DNA of 64,000 bases from IDS-8 sp036381215 (lineage in GTDB: Bacteria; Pseudomonadota; Gammaproteobacteria; Steroidobacterales; Woeseiaceae): assembly GCA_036381215.1 (NCBI GenBank), contig DASVDF010000097.1, positions 1 through 64,000 on the forward strand. Reading direction: 5' to 3'. Positions 8,750 through 17,570 of this stretch are shown here, piece after piece. The position numbers were made by a program, and so were the translations under genes. Within the stretch, counting starts at the first letter, position 1. Each line of letters opens with the position of its first letter. The notes below the pieces were generated by a model. That model made no database searches. It saw only the letters and a list, made by a program, of their open reading frames with translations, and had not been told where the DNA came from.

Positions 8750-9757
8750 TTATGTCACCCACTGGAGCGGCGGCTCCTGGGTCAGGGCGGCCTGCTCGCG
8801 CAGCGTGAGAACGTGCTCGTCCCAGTAACGGGCCGTGTCGAACCACGGGAATGCCGTCCTGAAGGCCGGGTCCTCCCAGCGCCGGGCAATCCAGGCGGCG
8901 TAGTGCAGGATACGCAGCGAGCGCAGGGCCTCGACGAGATGCAGCTCGCGGGCATCGAAACGGCGGAATTCCTCGTAGCCCGCGAGCACCTCGGCGAGCT
9001 GCGCGGCCTGCTCCTCGCGCCCGCCGGCGAGCAGCATCCAGAGGTCCTGTACCGCCGGGCCGCTGCGCACGTCGTCGAAGTCGACGATGAACAGCGCCTC
9101 GCCGTCCGCGAGCACGTTGCCCACGTGGAAATCCCCGTGCAACCGCAGCGTGCGCACGCCACCGGCGCGGTCGAAGCAGGCCGCCACGTTCTCGAGCAGA
9201 TGTGCCACCACGCCCTGGTAGGTGGCAACCAGCTCGCGCGGGATGAAGCCGGCCTCGACCAGGTAGCGTGCCGACTCGTGCCCGTAGCTCTCGACGTCGA
9301 TAACCGGACGGTGCCCGAACGGCCGCCGCTCGCCTTCGAGGTGGATACGCGCGATCAGCCGCCCGAGCTGCCGGCGCACGCCCGGCCGGTCGAGCTCCGG
9401 CGCGCGGCCGCCGCGGCAGGGGAAGACGGCGAGCCGGAACGGACCCGAGTGGTGCAGCGTCCCGCCGTCGCGCTCGAACGGCGGCACGACCGGGATGTCG
9501 CGGGCCGCGAGCTCCAGGGTGAAGCGGTGCTCCTCGAGGATGGCGGCGTCGCTCCAGCGCGCCGGCCGGTAGAACTTGGCGACGATCGGCTGGTCGTCCT
9601 CGATGCCGACGCGGTACACCCGATTCTCATAGCTCGAGAGCGCGAGGAAGCGGCCGTCCGGCACGAAGCCCAGCGCCTCGAGCGGTCCGAGAATGTCGTC
9701 CGGCTTGAGCGCCTGGAAGGCGCGAACCGGGTCGAGGCCTCGAGACAGCTCGCTCAT
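8750..9757 (-). CDS. srkA: Stress response kinase A (YihE family)
   Basis: 335 residues, close to the usual length of about 328. It is an aminoglycoside-phosphotransferase-fold Ser/Thr kinase that in Escherichia coli protects against stress-induced death. Key positions are visible: Lys61 (IVAKFYRP), the catalytic loop HGDFHVGN at 207-214, and the metal-binding DFDD at 226-229. The N-terminus (LKPDDILGPLEALGF) is typical of YihE. Its ATG overlaps the stop of typA by four bases (ATGA), so the two are probably co-translated. Cytoplasmic. Confidence 0.88.
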   Translation of the reverse strand: MSELSRGLDPVRAFQALKPDDILGPLEALGFVPDGRFLALSSYENRVYRVGIEDDQPIVAKFYRPARWSDAAILEEHRFTLELAARDIPVVPPFERDGGTLHHSGPFRLAVFPCRGGRAPELDRPGVRRQLGRLIARIHLEGERRPFGHRPVIDVESYGHESARYLVEAGFIPRELVATYQGVVAHLLENVAACFDRAGGVRTLRLHGDFHVGNVLADGEALFIVDFDDVRSGPAVQDLWMLLAGGREEQAAQLAEVLAGYEEFRRFDARELHLVEALRSLRILHYAAWIARRWEDPAFRTAFPWFDTARYWDEHVLTLREQAALTQEPPLQWVT

Positions 9758-11577
9758 GCGCGCAGCCTGAGCTCGCGTTTGCGCTCGTTCTCCGTCAGAG
9801 ATTTTTTTCTTAATCGGAGGCTTACGGGCGTCACCTCGAGTAATTCGTCATCATCGATGAACTCGAGCGCCTGCTCGAGCGAGAACCGGATCGGCGGCGT
9901 GAGCAAAATGTTCTCGTCGCTGCCGGCCGCGCGGATGTTCGTGAGCTGCTTGGCTTTCGTGGGGTTGACGATCAGATCGTTCTGCCGCGAATGGATGCCG
10001 ACGATCATGCCTTCGTAGACCGCGTCGCCGTGTCCGATCAGGAGGCGGCCGCGGTCCTGGAGATTATAAAGCGCGTACGCCAGCGCCTTGCCTGCGACGT
10101 TCGAGACGAGGACCCCATTCTGGCGCTCGCCCAGCGCAAACGGCAGCCAGCGGTCGTAACGGTCGAACACGTGGTAGAGCAGCCCCGAGCCGGAGGTCGC
10201 GGTGAGGAACTCGGTACGAAAGCCGATCAGTCCGCGCGTGGGGATGCGGTAATCGAGGCGCACGCGGCCCTTGCCGTCGGGCACCATGTTCTGGAGCTCG
10301 CCGCGGCGCTCGGCGAGACGCGACATGACGGCTCCCTGGTGCGCCTCCTCGACGTCCACGGTGAGCTGCTCCCACGGCTCGGTGCGGAGGCCCTCCGTGT
10401 CCTGGACGATGACCTCGGGGCGGGACACGGCGAGCTCGAAGCCTTCGCGCCGCATCGTCTCGATCAGCACCGACAGGTGCAGCTCGCCGCGCCCGGAGAC
10501 GCGGAACTTGTCCGGATCGTCGGTGGCCGCGACGCGCAGGGCGACGTTGTGCTTCAGCTCTTCCTCGAGCCGCTCGCGGATCTGGCGGCTGGTGAGGTAC
10601 TTGCCCTCGCGGCCGGCGAACGGCGACTTGTTCACCTGGAAAGTCATGCTGATGGTCGGCTCGTCGACGGCGAGCGGCGGCAGGCCTTCCGGTTGCTCGC
10701 GCGCGCAGATCGTATCGGAGATCGCCAGCTCGTCGACGCCGGACACGACGATGATGTCGCCGGCGCTGGCCTTCTCGACCTTGCGGCGCTCGAGACCGTG
10801 GAAGCCGAAAAGCTCCAGCACGCGCCCGCGGCGCACGCTGCCGTCCGCGGCGACGATACTCACCGCCTGGTTGCTTTCGATGCGTCCGCGGCGGATGCGG
10901 CCGACGCCGAGCACGCCGACGTACGGGTCGTAGGCCAGGCTCGAGATGCGGAGCTGCAGCGGGCCGTCGAGATCGACGTCCGGTGGCGGCACCGCGCTCA
11001 CGATGCACTCGAAGAGGGGAGTCATGTCGCCTGCGCGGACGTCCGGGCGGGTGCCTGCGTAGCCGGCGAGCGCCGAGGCGTAAATGACCGGGAAGTCGAG
11101 CTGCTCGTCGCTCGCCCCGAGGCGGTCGAACAGGTCGAACGTCTGGTTCAGCACCCACTCCGGGCGGCTGCCGTCGCGGTCGACCTTGTTGATGACGACG
11201 ATGGGCTTCAGCCCCTGCGCGAACGCCTTCTGGGTGACGAAACGCGTCTGCGGCATCGGCCCGTCGACCGCATCGACCAGCAACAGCACGCTGTCCACCA
11301 TGGAGAGCACCCGCTCGACCTCGCCGCCGAAATCGGCGTGCCCCGGCGTATCGACGATGTTGATGCGGTATTCACCCCAGCGGATGGCCGTGTTCTTCGC
11401 GAGGATGGTGATGCCGCGCTCGCGCTCGAGGTCGTTGGAATCGAGCACGCGCTCGGGGACGGCGGCGCGCGGGCCCAGCGTGCCGGACTGCTGCAGCAGC
11501 CGGTCGACCAGGGTGGTCTTGCCGTGATCGACGTGCGCGATGATGGCGATGTTGCGAAGCAGCTCGATTCTGGACAT
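9754..11577 (-). CDS. typA: Ribosome-associated GTPase TypA/BipA
   Basis: 607 residues. A translational GTPase of the elongation-factor family that binds 70S ribosomes and aids 50S assembly and stress growth. The P-loop AHVDHGKTT (residues 15-23) is followed by the switch region with RGITI, DTPGHADF and NKVD, then EF-G-like domains II, III and V and the TypA-specific C-terminal domain with TRGLIGFRTEFLTAT. The ATG at 11577 matches the family start (M-IELLRNIAII); an in-frame GTG six codons upstream is possible, and neither has a strong ribosome-binding site. It is coupled to srkA downstream. Confidence 0.95.
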   Translation of the reverse strand: MSRIELLRNIAIIAHVDHGKTTLVDRLLQQSGTLGPRAAVPERVLDSNDLERERGITILAKNTAIRWGEYRINIVDTPGHADFGGEVERVLSMVDSVLLLVDAVDGPMPQTRFVTQKAFAQGLKPIVVINKVDRDGSRPEWVLNQTFDLFDRLGASDEQLDFPVIYASALAGYAGTRPDVRAGDMTPLFECIVSAVPPPDVDLDGPLQLRISSLAYDPYVGVLGVGRIRRGRIESNQAVSIVAADGSVRRGRVLELFGFHGLERRKVEKASAGDIIVVSGVDELAISDTICAREQPEGLPPLAVDEPTISMTFQVNKSPFAGREGKYLTSRQIRERLEEELKHNVALRVAATDDPDKFRVSGRGELHLSVLIETMRREGFELAVSRPEVIVQDTEGLRTEPWEQLTVDVEEAHQGAVMSRLAERRGELQNMVPDGKGRVRLDYRIPTRGLIGFRTEFLTATSGSGLLYHVFDRYDRWLPFALGERQNGVLVSNVAGKALAYALYNLQDRGRLLIGHGDAVYEGMIVGIHSRQNDLIVNPTKAKQLTNIRAAGSDENILLTPPIRFSLEQALEFIDDDELLEVTPVSLRLRKKSLTENERKRELRLRA

Positions 11578-11615
11578 GGGGAGATGCACCGGCACCCGGC
11601 CGGAAAAGCGGCGGA

Positions 11616-12098
11616 TTATAGTTCTTTCACCAGCATCGCGACGATTTTGCCGTCCACCGCCTGCTCGCCGACCTTCGCGAACCCGTGCCGCTCATGGAAC
11701 CGCATCGACGGCTCGTTCGGCGGCACGAGGTTCACCTCGCAGACGAGGCGCGGCACGTGCCCGCGGAAGTGGCCCTCGAAATCGGCATAGAGCCGGCTGC
11801 CGAGCCCGAAGCGCCGGGCGTCCTCCGCGATCGCCACCCGGTCCACGTAACCGAAGGCGGCGTAACGCCGCCGGAACCACAGGAAGTTGGGGCTCGCGTA
11901 ATCCGCCTCCGGCGTGAGCCCGACGAGGAACCCGCCGATCCTGCCGCCGACGACCGCCACGCGGAAGTACGCCGCCTCGCGGCGGAACTTCTCGAGCTGC
12001 GCGAGCGGCACGCTGTTGACGTGCGGCACGGCGGCCTCGTTCAGGGCGAGGATGGCTTCGAGCTCTTCCGGTCGTACGTCGCGGATACCGATCTCCAT
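11616..12098 (-). CDS. GNAT-family N-acetyltransferase
   Basis: 160 residues. The start MEIGIRDVRPEELEAILALN is the typical GNAT beta1-alpha1. Motif A is visible as VDRVAIAEDARRFGLGSRLY (the acetyl-CoA pyrophosphate-binding region, a variant of V-x5-R/Q-x-x-G-x-G/A), and motif B as PSMRFHERHGF. The substrate is not predictable. It starts on the minus strand and is divergent from the lipoprotein gene at 12325 across 226 bases; it ends 39 bases before typA begins, so it may be co-transcribed with typA-srkA. Confidence 0.85.
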   Translation of the reverse strand: MEIGIRDVRPEELEAILALNEAAVPHVNSVPLAQLEKFRREAAYFRVAVVGGRIGGFLVGLTPEADYASPNFLWFRRRYAAFGYVDRVAIAEDARRFGLGSRLYADFEGHFRGHVPRLVCEVNLVPPNEPSMRFHERHGFAKVGEQAVDGKIVAMLVKEL

Positions 12099-12177
12099 CC
12101 GGCAATCCTACCGGAGCTGCCCCGATCCGCAGAACGCCCGGGCCGGAAGTCATGCACCGGGCAGGGCCGGCAGCCTA

Positions 12178-12183
12178 TATAAT
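12178..12183 (+). promoter_or_regulatory. Candidate -10 element
   Basis: A perfect TATAAT inside CTATATAATGTG within very GC-rich DNA, 142 bases upstream of the lipoprotein start at 12325. The -35 position is poor, so this is only a candidate sigma-70 promoter, though it is the clearest AT-rich motif in the divergent gap. Confidence 0.4.
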
Positions 12184-12324
12184 GTGCCGCGGACGCAAAT
12201 CGCTCGTTTGTGATGCCGGTCGGCGACCGAAGCCAGCAGAGAACGTAGTGTCCCGAATCCGTGTCGTCACATGATTCGCGGCGTCTTTTCGCGTTCCGCC
12301 GACGCTCACTGGGGATTCCGACTC

Positions 12325-14061
12325 ATGCAAATTGCCAACCGATTCACCCGCGCATGGCTCGCGCTGGCCGTCCCGCTGCTGGCCGTCGCGTGCTCGAAGG
12401 GGGAGACCACGATCCCCGACGCCGAAATCCTCGGCTACGTGCCGGCGGATACTCCGTACGTGTTTGCGGCACTCGAGACGGCGCCGGACGAGGTGGCCGA
12501 CAAGATGGGCGAGAACGCGACCCGCATCGTCAAAGCTTACGCGACCGTGCTGAAGGCCGCACTCAACGAGCCGCCGGCCGAAGGCCAGGAGCCCGTGCTT
12601 CAGCCCGAGGAGCGGAAGCGCGTGAGCGCGATACTCGAGGAGCTCGCGGCAATGGTCACGCCTGAAGGCGTACCCGAGGCCGGCATCGATCGCCACTCGC
12701 AAATGGCTCTCTACGGCGTCGGCCTGCTGCCGGTGCTGCGCGTCACGTTGAGCGACGCCGCGAAATTCGAGGCCTTTCTCAAGCGCATGGAAGAGCGTGC
12801 CGGAAAGGCGATGAGCGTAGGCTCCATCGACGGGCATGCGTACCGCTATGCCGGCGGTGAAAGCGCGAAGGTCATCCTCGCCGTGCTCGAAGACCAGCTC
12901 GTCGCGACGTTCGTTCCCGCGGCTCTGCCCGAGGACCTCATGAAGCGCGTGCTCGGCCTCACGCTGCCGGAAAGCAGCATCGCCGATACTGACGAGCTTG
13001 CGGCGCTCGCGAAGAAGTACGGGTTTACGGCCTACGGGCTCGGGCTCGTCGACGTCCAGCGCATCGCCGCCACCTTCCTGGACCAGCAGTCCGGCGTCAA
13101 CGAGAGCCTGCTCGCGCTGATGGAGCACGACCGGTCCGAGCTTTCCGACGTGTGCCGGGACGAGATCCGCGCCGTGGCCGGCCTCGTGCCGCGGGTGGTG
13201 ACGGGTTATACGGAAATGACGGCCGAGCAGATCCGCTCCAATTCGGTGTTCGAGCTGCGCAGCGACATCGCGGCGGGGCTGCAGACGATCACCGCGCCGG
13301 TGCCCGGTCTCGGGCAGCCCCATGACGCCCTGTTCTCGTTCGGCATGAGCTTCGACCTGCCGGCGCTCAGGGATTTCTACGCGGCGCGACTCGACGCGAT
13401 GGAAGCCGATCCGTTCGAGTGCGAGCTGTTCGCCGACCTGCAGGACGGCGTCGCCAAGAGCCGGCAGGCGCTGCAGCAGCCGGTGCCGCCGTTCGTCAAC
13501 GATTTCCACGGCTTCCTCGCGGTGATCGACGACATCCAGGGGCTCGACATCGCGACCAGGCAGCCGCCGACCGACATCGACATGCGGTTCCTGATCTCGG
13601 CCGCCAACGCCCCGTCCCTGCTGGCGATGGGCGCGATGTTCAGCCCGCAGCTCGCGTCGCTGGACGTGAAGCCGGATGCGACGCCGGTGAGGATCGAGCT
13701 GCCGCCGAACGGCTCGCCGATCACGAGCGCGTGGATCGCCATGTCGAATGACGGCATCGCGCTCGCCGTGGGGGACGGCATGGAGACCGGGCTTGCGGAC
13801 ATGCTGTCCGCTGCCTCCACGGAGCCGTCTCCGTTCGTGAGCATGGACGTGGACGCGGCACGCTACTACGGCTTCCTTGGTGACGTGCTCGAGTCGTCGC
13901 AGGTCGGCGACGATGGCGAGCGACGTGCGTCGCCCGAAACGGCCGCCGCCACGGGCAACCTGATGCGATCCCTGGAGAGCATGTTCGACCGCATCACCGT
14001 CGACGTGCAATTCACTCCGCAGGGCATCGAGATGCCTTCCACGATGGTGCTCGCGAAGTAG
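12325..14061 (+). CDS. Large lipoprotein, unknown
   Basis: 578 residues. MQIANRFTRAWLALAVPLLA is a lipoprotein signal peptide with Cys23 after AVA. The mature protein begins ILGYVPADTPYVFAALETAP, a motif seen in uncharacterised proteobacterial lipoproteins. A long alternating helix/strand region follows, including a repeated pattern of DLPALRDFYAARL, DIQGLDIATRQPPTDIDMRF and STEPSPFVSMDVDAARYYGF. No enzyme motif is evident. The frame extends 18 codons upstream, but the signal peptide places the start at 12325. It precedes tyrA by 28 bases and could share its transcript. Confidence 0.65.
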   Translation: MQIANRFTRAWLALAVPLLAVACSKGETTIPDAEILGYVPADTPYVFAALETAPDEVADKMGENATRIVKAYATVLKAALNEPPAEGQEPVLQPEERKRVSAILEELAAMVTPEGVPEAGIDRHSQMALYGVGLLPVLRVTLSDAAKFEAFLKRMEERAGKAMSVGSIDGHAYRYAGGESAKVILAVLEDQLVATFVPAALPEDLMKRVLGLTLPESSIADTDELAALAKKYGFTAYGLGLVDVQRIAATFLDQQSGVNESLLALMEHDRSELSDVCRDEIRAVAGLVPRVVTGYTEMTAEQIRSNSVFELRSDIAAGLQTITAPVPGLGQPHDALFSFGMSFDLPALRDFYAARLDAMEADPFECELFADLQDGVAKSRQALQQPVPPFVNDFHGFLAVIDDIQGLDIATRQPPTDIDMRFLISAANAPSLLAMGAMFSPQLASLDVKPDATPVRIELPPNGSPITSAWIAMSNDGIALAVGDGMETGLADMLSAASTEPSPFVSMDVDAARYYGFLGDVLESSQVGDDGERRASPETAAATGNLMRSLESMFDRITVDVQFTPQGIEMPSTMVLAK

Positions 14062-14089
14062 CCGTCATGCGGGCGGCCCCCGGAATGCG

Positions 14090-15190
14090 ATGACGCTCGA
14101 CAGTTTCCGCGATCGCCTGGACGAGATCGACCGCCGCCTGCTGGAGCTCGTCGCCGAGCGCCAGGCGGTCATTGCCGGGATCGCCGGTGTGAAGCGTTCC
14201 ACCGGCTTTCCGCTGCGCGATTTCAAGCGCGAGCGCGACGTCTTCCAGAAGGCGCGCGCGAAGGCGGAAGAGGTCGGCGTCTCGGCAGACGTCGCGGAAG
14301 AGCTGATGCGGCTGCTCATCCGTTATTCGCTCACGCAGCAGGAGCAGACGAACCTGCTCGCGCACGCGAACGGCGGCGGCCAGCGCGCGCTCGTCATCGG
14401 CGGTGCCGGCAAAATGGGCGGCTGGTTCGCACAGTTCCTCTTCTCGCAGGGCTTCGAGGTGGAGATCGCCGATCCGCGGGCGCAGGCGGGGGAGGGCAGC
14501 CTGCCCGACTGGCGCGCCTCCGATCTCGCTCACGACTACGTGGTCGTGGCCGCGCCGATCGGGGCCACCAACGTCATTCTCCAGGAGCTTGCCGCGCGCC
14601 GGCCGCGCGGTATCGTGATGGATCTCGGCTCCCTGAAGTCGCCGCTGCGCCAGGGTCTCACGGCGCTCAGGGGAGCGGGCGTGCGCACGGCCTCCATTCA
14701 CCCGATGTTCGGCCCGGACGTGGAGCTCCTGTCGGGGCGGCACGTCGTGTTCATCGACCTCGGCGATGACGAGGCGCTGGCGGGGGCGCGCGCGCTGTTC
14801 GCGCCGACCATGGCGGAGCAGGTCGTGACCACGCTCGAGGAGCACGATCAGCTCATGGCCTTCGTGCTCGGACTGTCGCACGCGCTGAACATTGCGTTCT
14901 TCACCGCGCTTGCCGAGAGCGGCGAGCATGCGGCCGGGCTGATGCGGATCTCGAGCACGACGTTCGATGCGCAGTTCGAGATCGCACGCAACGTGGCGCA
15001 CGAGAGTCCCGCGCTTTATTACGAGATTCAGCGGTTGAACGAGTTCGGGCGCTTGCCACTCGACGCGTTGAAGCGCGCCGTCGATGCCATCCGCGATGCG
15101 GTGGCGGCGGGCGACGAGCCGCGCTTCACGGCGCTCATGGAAGCCGGCCGCGCGTACACCGCGTATCGCCGCAGCGAAGGCGCTCCCTGA
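14090..15190 (+). CDS. tyrA: Bifunctional chorismate mutase / prephenate dehydrogenase
   Basis: 366 residues, the length of the fused T-protein. Residues 1-90 form an AroQ chorismate mutase domain (LDEIDRRLLELVAERQAV, conserved Arg and Lys positions, ERDVFQKARAKAE). An NAD-binding Rossmann motif VIGGAGKMGGWFAQF (about 99-113) and a prephenate dehydrogenase domain with SLKSPLR and SIHPMFGP follow. It converts chorismate to prephenate and then to 4-hydroxyphenylpyruvate in tyrosine synthesis. The fused form is typical of gammaproteobacteria. A REPIN follows the stop. Confidence 0.92.
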   Translation: MTLDSFRDRLDEIDRRLLELVAERQAVIAGIAGVKRSTGFPLRDFKRERDVFQKARAKAEEVGVSADVAEELMRLLIRYSLTQQEQTNLLAHANGGGQRALVIGGAGKMGGWFAQFLFSQGFEVEIADPRAQAGEGSLPDWRASDLAHDYVVVAAPIGATNVILQELAARRPRGIVMDLGSLKSPLRQGLTALRGAGVRTASIHPMFGPDVELLSGRHVVFIDLGDDEALAGARALFAPTMAEQVVTTLEEHDQLMAFVLGLSHALNIAFFTALAESGEHAAGLMRISSTTFDAQFEIARNVAHESPALYYEIQRLNEFGRLPLDALKRAVDAIRDAVAAGDEPRFTALMEAGRAYTAYRRSEGAP

Positions 15191-15204
15191 CCGAAGCCCT
15201 GCGC

Positions 15205-15300
15205 CTGTAGGAGCGCGCATTGCGCGCGACCGCGAACGTAACCATCCTCACGCTTGACCGTGCCGCCATCTCGGTCGCGCGCGATGCGCGCTCCTACAGG
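15205..15300. repeat. REPIN (two inverted REP sequences)
   Basis: CTGTAGGAGCGCGCATTGCG begins at 15205 and its inverted partner ends CGCTCCTACAGG at 15300, with about 40 nt between. Each half is itself a palindrome (GCGCGCATTGCGCGC type). It belongs to the family seen at 34505, 49185, 56038 and 63305-63835. REPs of this kind are mobilised by RAYT transposases, but no RAYT gene is present in the window. Confidence 0.8.
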
Positions 15301-15385
15301 GGCTGCCGCCGCGATTGCGGCGGATGAGCAGCCTGTGCGAGCTGTGTCTTATACTGCGGGCCCGCCGCAAGCCCGGAGTGCTGTC

Positions 15386-17506
15386 ATGATCCGTCGCTCG
15401 ATTGCGCTGCTGCTCTGCGCGATGCTCGCCACCGCGAGCGTCTCCGCCGCCGAGAGCTCCTTCACCCTTCCCGAGATCATGAGCTATCCCTTCCCCGGCG
15501 AGCTCGCCGCCGCCGATGACGGCCCGGCATTCGCCTGGGTGCTGAACGAACGCGGCGTGCGCAACGTCTGGATCGCCACCGGTCCCGAATTCCGCGCCCG
15601 GCAAGTCACGCATTACACGACCGACGACGGCCAGCAACTGACGCAACTCACCTTTGCGCCGGACGGCCGCTGGCTGGTGTACGTGCGCGGCGGCGATCAT
15701 CACTCGAACTGGCCGGCGGAGGGGAATCTCGCGCCGAATCCGACCTCCTCGCCGGACGAGCCCAAGGTGACGATCTGGGCCGTCGCGCTGCCCGACGGCC
15801 AGCCCGTGAAGATCGCCGAAGGCGACGGGCCGGCGGTCTCGGCGACGCACCGGCTCGCGTTCATCCGCGACGGCCAGGTCTGGACGGCGCCGCTCGAAGG
15901 TGCAGGGGAGGCCGAGCGGCTGTTCTTCGACCGGGGCCAGGCGAGCTCCCTGCGATGGAGCCCGGACGGCACGCGGCTCGCGTTCGTGTCCGGTCGCGGC
16001 GACCACTCGTTCATCGCCATCTACACATCGGCGGCCGAGCCGCTCCGATATCTCGCGCCTTCGACGGAACGTGACTTCTCGCCGCGCTGGTCGCGCGACG
16101 GTAAGCGGATCGCTTTCCTGCGCCGCCCCGGCCGGGGCGGGCCGCCCGAGCCGATCCTCGAGCAGACGCCGCAGCCCTGGTCGATTCACGTGGCCGACGT
16201 CGCGAGCGGCGACGCCCGCACCGTGTGGCAAAGCCCGCACACGCTGCGCGGCTCGTTCCCGGGAGACGCGCAGCTCGCGTGGGGCGCCGGTGACCGGCTG
16301 ATCTTCCGTGCGGACCTCGACGGCTGGCCGCACCTCTGGTCCGTTGCGGCGGCAGGCGAGGACGAGCCGCTGCTGCTCACACCCGGGCAGTTCATGGTCG
16401 AGGACGTCGACCTGAGCCCCGACGGCAGGTTCCTGATGTACAGCGCGAACACGGGCGAGACTCGCGACGACGGCGAGCGCCGCCATCTGTTCCGCGTGCC
16501 CGTGGACCGGGCGCAGCCGTCCGCCTTCACGTCCGGCGAATCGCTGCAGTGGGCGCCGGTCGTCGGCGGCGAGGGTGAGCACGTTGCTTTCATCGGCGCG
16601 ACGGCAGAGCAGCCGCCGTTCGTGTACGTCGCCGAGCTGGAGGGAGACGAGACGCGCGCTCTCACCGCGGACCGGCTGCCCGACGCCTTTCCCGCCGCTG
16701 AGCTCGTGGTCCCGCGCGCCGTGACGTTCGAGGCACAGGACGGCGTGACCGTGCACGGCCAGCTGTTCCGCACCGACGACGACACGCGAAAGAAGCCCGG
16801 CATCGTGTTCCTGCACGGTGGCCCGCCGCGGCAGAATCTGCTCGGCTGGCATTATTCGGACTATTACGCCAACAGCTACGCGATGAACCAGTATCTCGCC
16901 AATCAGGGATTCGTCGTGCTGTCGGTGAACTATCGCCTCGGTATCGGCTACGGGCACGAATTCAACAACCCGCCGCACTGGGGGCCCACCGGAGCGTCCG
17001 AATACGCCGACGTCGTCGCGGGCGGCCGTTTCCTGCAGCGGCTCGAGGGCGTCGACCCGGAGCGCATCGGTTTGTGGGGCGGCTCCTACGGCGGTTACCT
17101 GACGGCGCTCGGCCTTGCGCGCGACCCGGAGCTGTTCAAGGCGGGCGTGGACCTGCACGGCGTCCACGACTGGTCGGTGCTGCTGGCCGGCTGGTTCGGC
17201 GAGCCCGGCTCCCGTTACGAGACAGGGGATTTCGATAAAGCCATCGAGGTGGCGTGGCAATCGTCCCCGGATGCGGACGTCGACAACTGGCGCGGGCCCG
17301 TGCTGCTGATCCAGGGCGACGACGATCGCAACGTGCGCTTCTACCAGACCGTCGACCTGGCGCAGCGGCTGCGCAAGCGCGGCGTGCCGTTCGAGGTGCT
17401 GGTGCTGCCGAACGAGATCCACGATTTCCTGCGGTACGCCTCTTGGCTCCAGGCAAACACGGCGACGGCGGAGTTCCTTGCCAGGCATTTGCTCGCTCGG
17501 GAATGA
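15386..17506 (+). CDS. S9-family (prolyl oligopeptidase-type) exported peptidase
   Basis: 706 residues. A signal peptide (MIRRSIALLLCAMLATASVS) is followed by an N-terminal beta-propeller built from TolB/DPP-like repeats (for example LRWSPDGTRLAFVSGRGDHS, FSPRWSRDGKRIAFLRRPGR). The C-terminal alpha/beta-hydrolase domain has the nucleophile motif GGSYGG (Ser567), an Asp in QGDDDRNV (about 647) and His679 in EIHDF. It probably cleaves peptides in the periplasm, as DPP IV and acylaminoacyl-peptidases do. The ATG at 15386 is chosen by the signal peptide; a TATACT at 15350 could be its -10 box. Confidence 0.85.
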   Translation: MIRRSIALLLCAMLATASVSAAESSFTLPEIMSYPFPGELAAADDGPAFAWVLNERGVRNVWIATGPEFRARQVTHYTTDDGQQLTQLTFAPDGRWLVYVRGGDHHSNWPAEGNLAPNPTSSPDEPKVTIWAVALPDGQPVKIAEGDGPAVSATHRLAFIRDGQVWTAPLEGAGEAERLFFDRGQASSLRWSPDGTRLAFVSGRGDHSFIAIYTSAAEPLRYLAPSTERDFSPRWSRDGKRIAFLRRPGRGGPPEPILEQTPQPWSIHVADVASGDARTVWQSPHTLRGSFPGDAQLAWGAGDRLIFRADLDGWPHLWSVAAAGEDEPLLLTPGQFMVEDVDLSPDGRFLMYSANTGETRDDGERRHLFRVPVDRAQPSAFTSGESLQWAPVVGGEGEHVAFIGATAEQPPFVYVAELEGDETRALTADRLPDAFPAAELVVPRAVTFEAQDGVTVHGQLFRTDDDTRKKPGIVFLHGGPPRQNLLGWHYSDYYANSYAMNQYLANQGFVVLSVNYRLGIGYGHEFNNPPHWGPTGASEYADVVAGGRFLQRLEGVDPERIGLWGGSYGGYLTALGLARDPELFKAGVDLHGVHDWSVLLAGWFGEPGSRYETGDFDKAIEVAWQSSPDADVDNWRGPVLLIQGDDDRNVRFYQTVDLAQRLRKRGVPFEVLVLPNEIHDFLRYASWLQANTATAEFLARHLLARE

Positions 17507-17570
17507 GCCAGAGACGCGCGCGTGAATCTCCAATAGAATTCGCACGCTGCTCGGTCCCGGGGGGGAAGGG

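Noticed and set aside
9991..11790. 599-codon frame antisense to typA
   Set aside because: The typA product is a clear GTPase family member; the opposite translation has no recognisable motif and is a GC-rich shadow.
12175..14010. 611-codon frame antisense to the lipoprotein gene
   Set aside because: The plus-strand protein has a signal peptide and lipobox; the antisense reading is His/Arg-rich.
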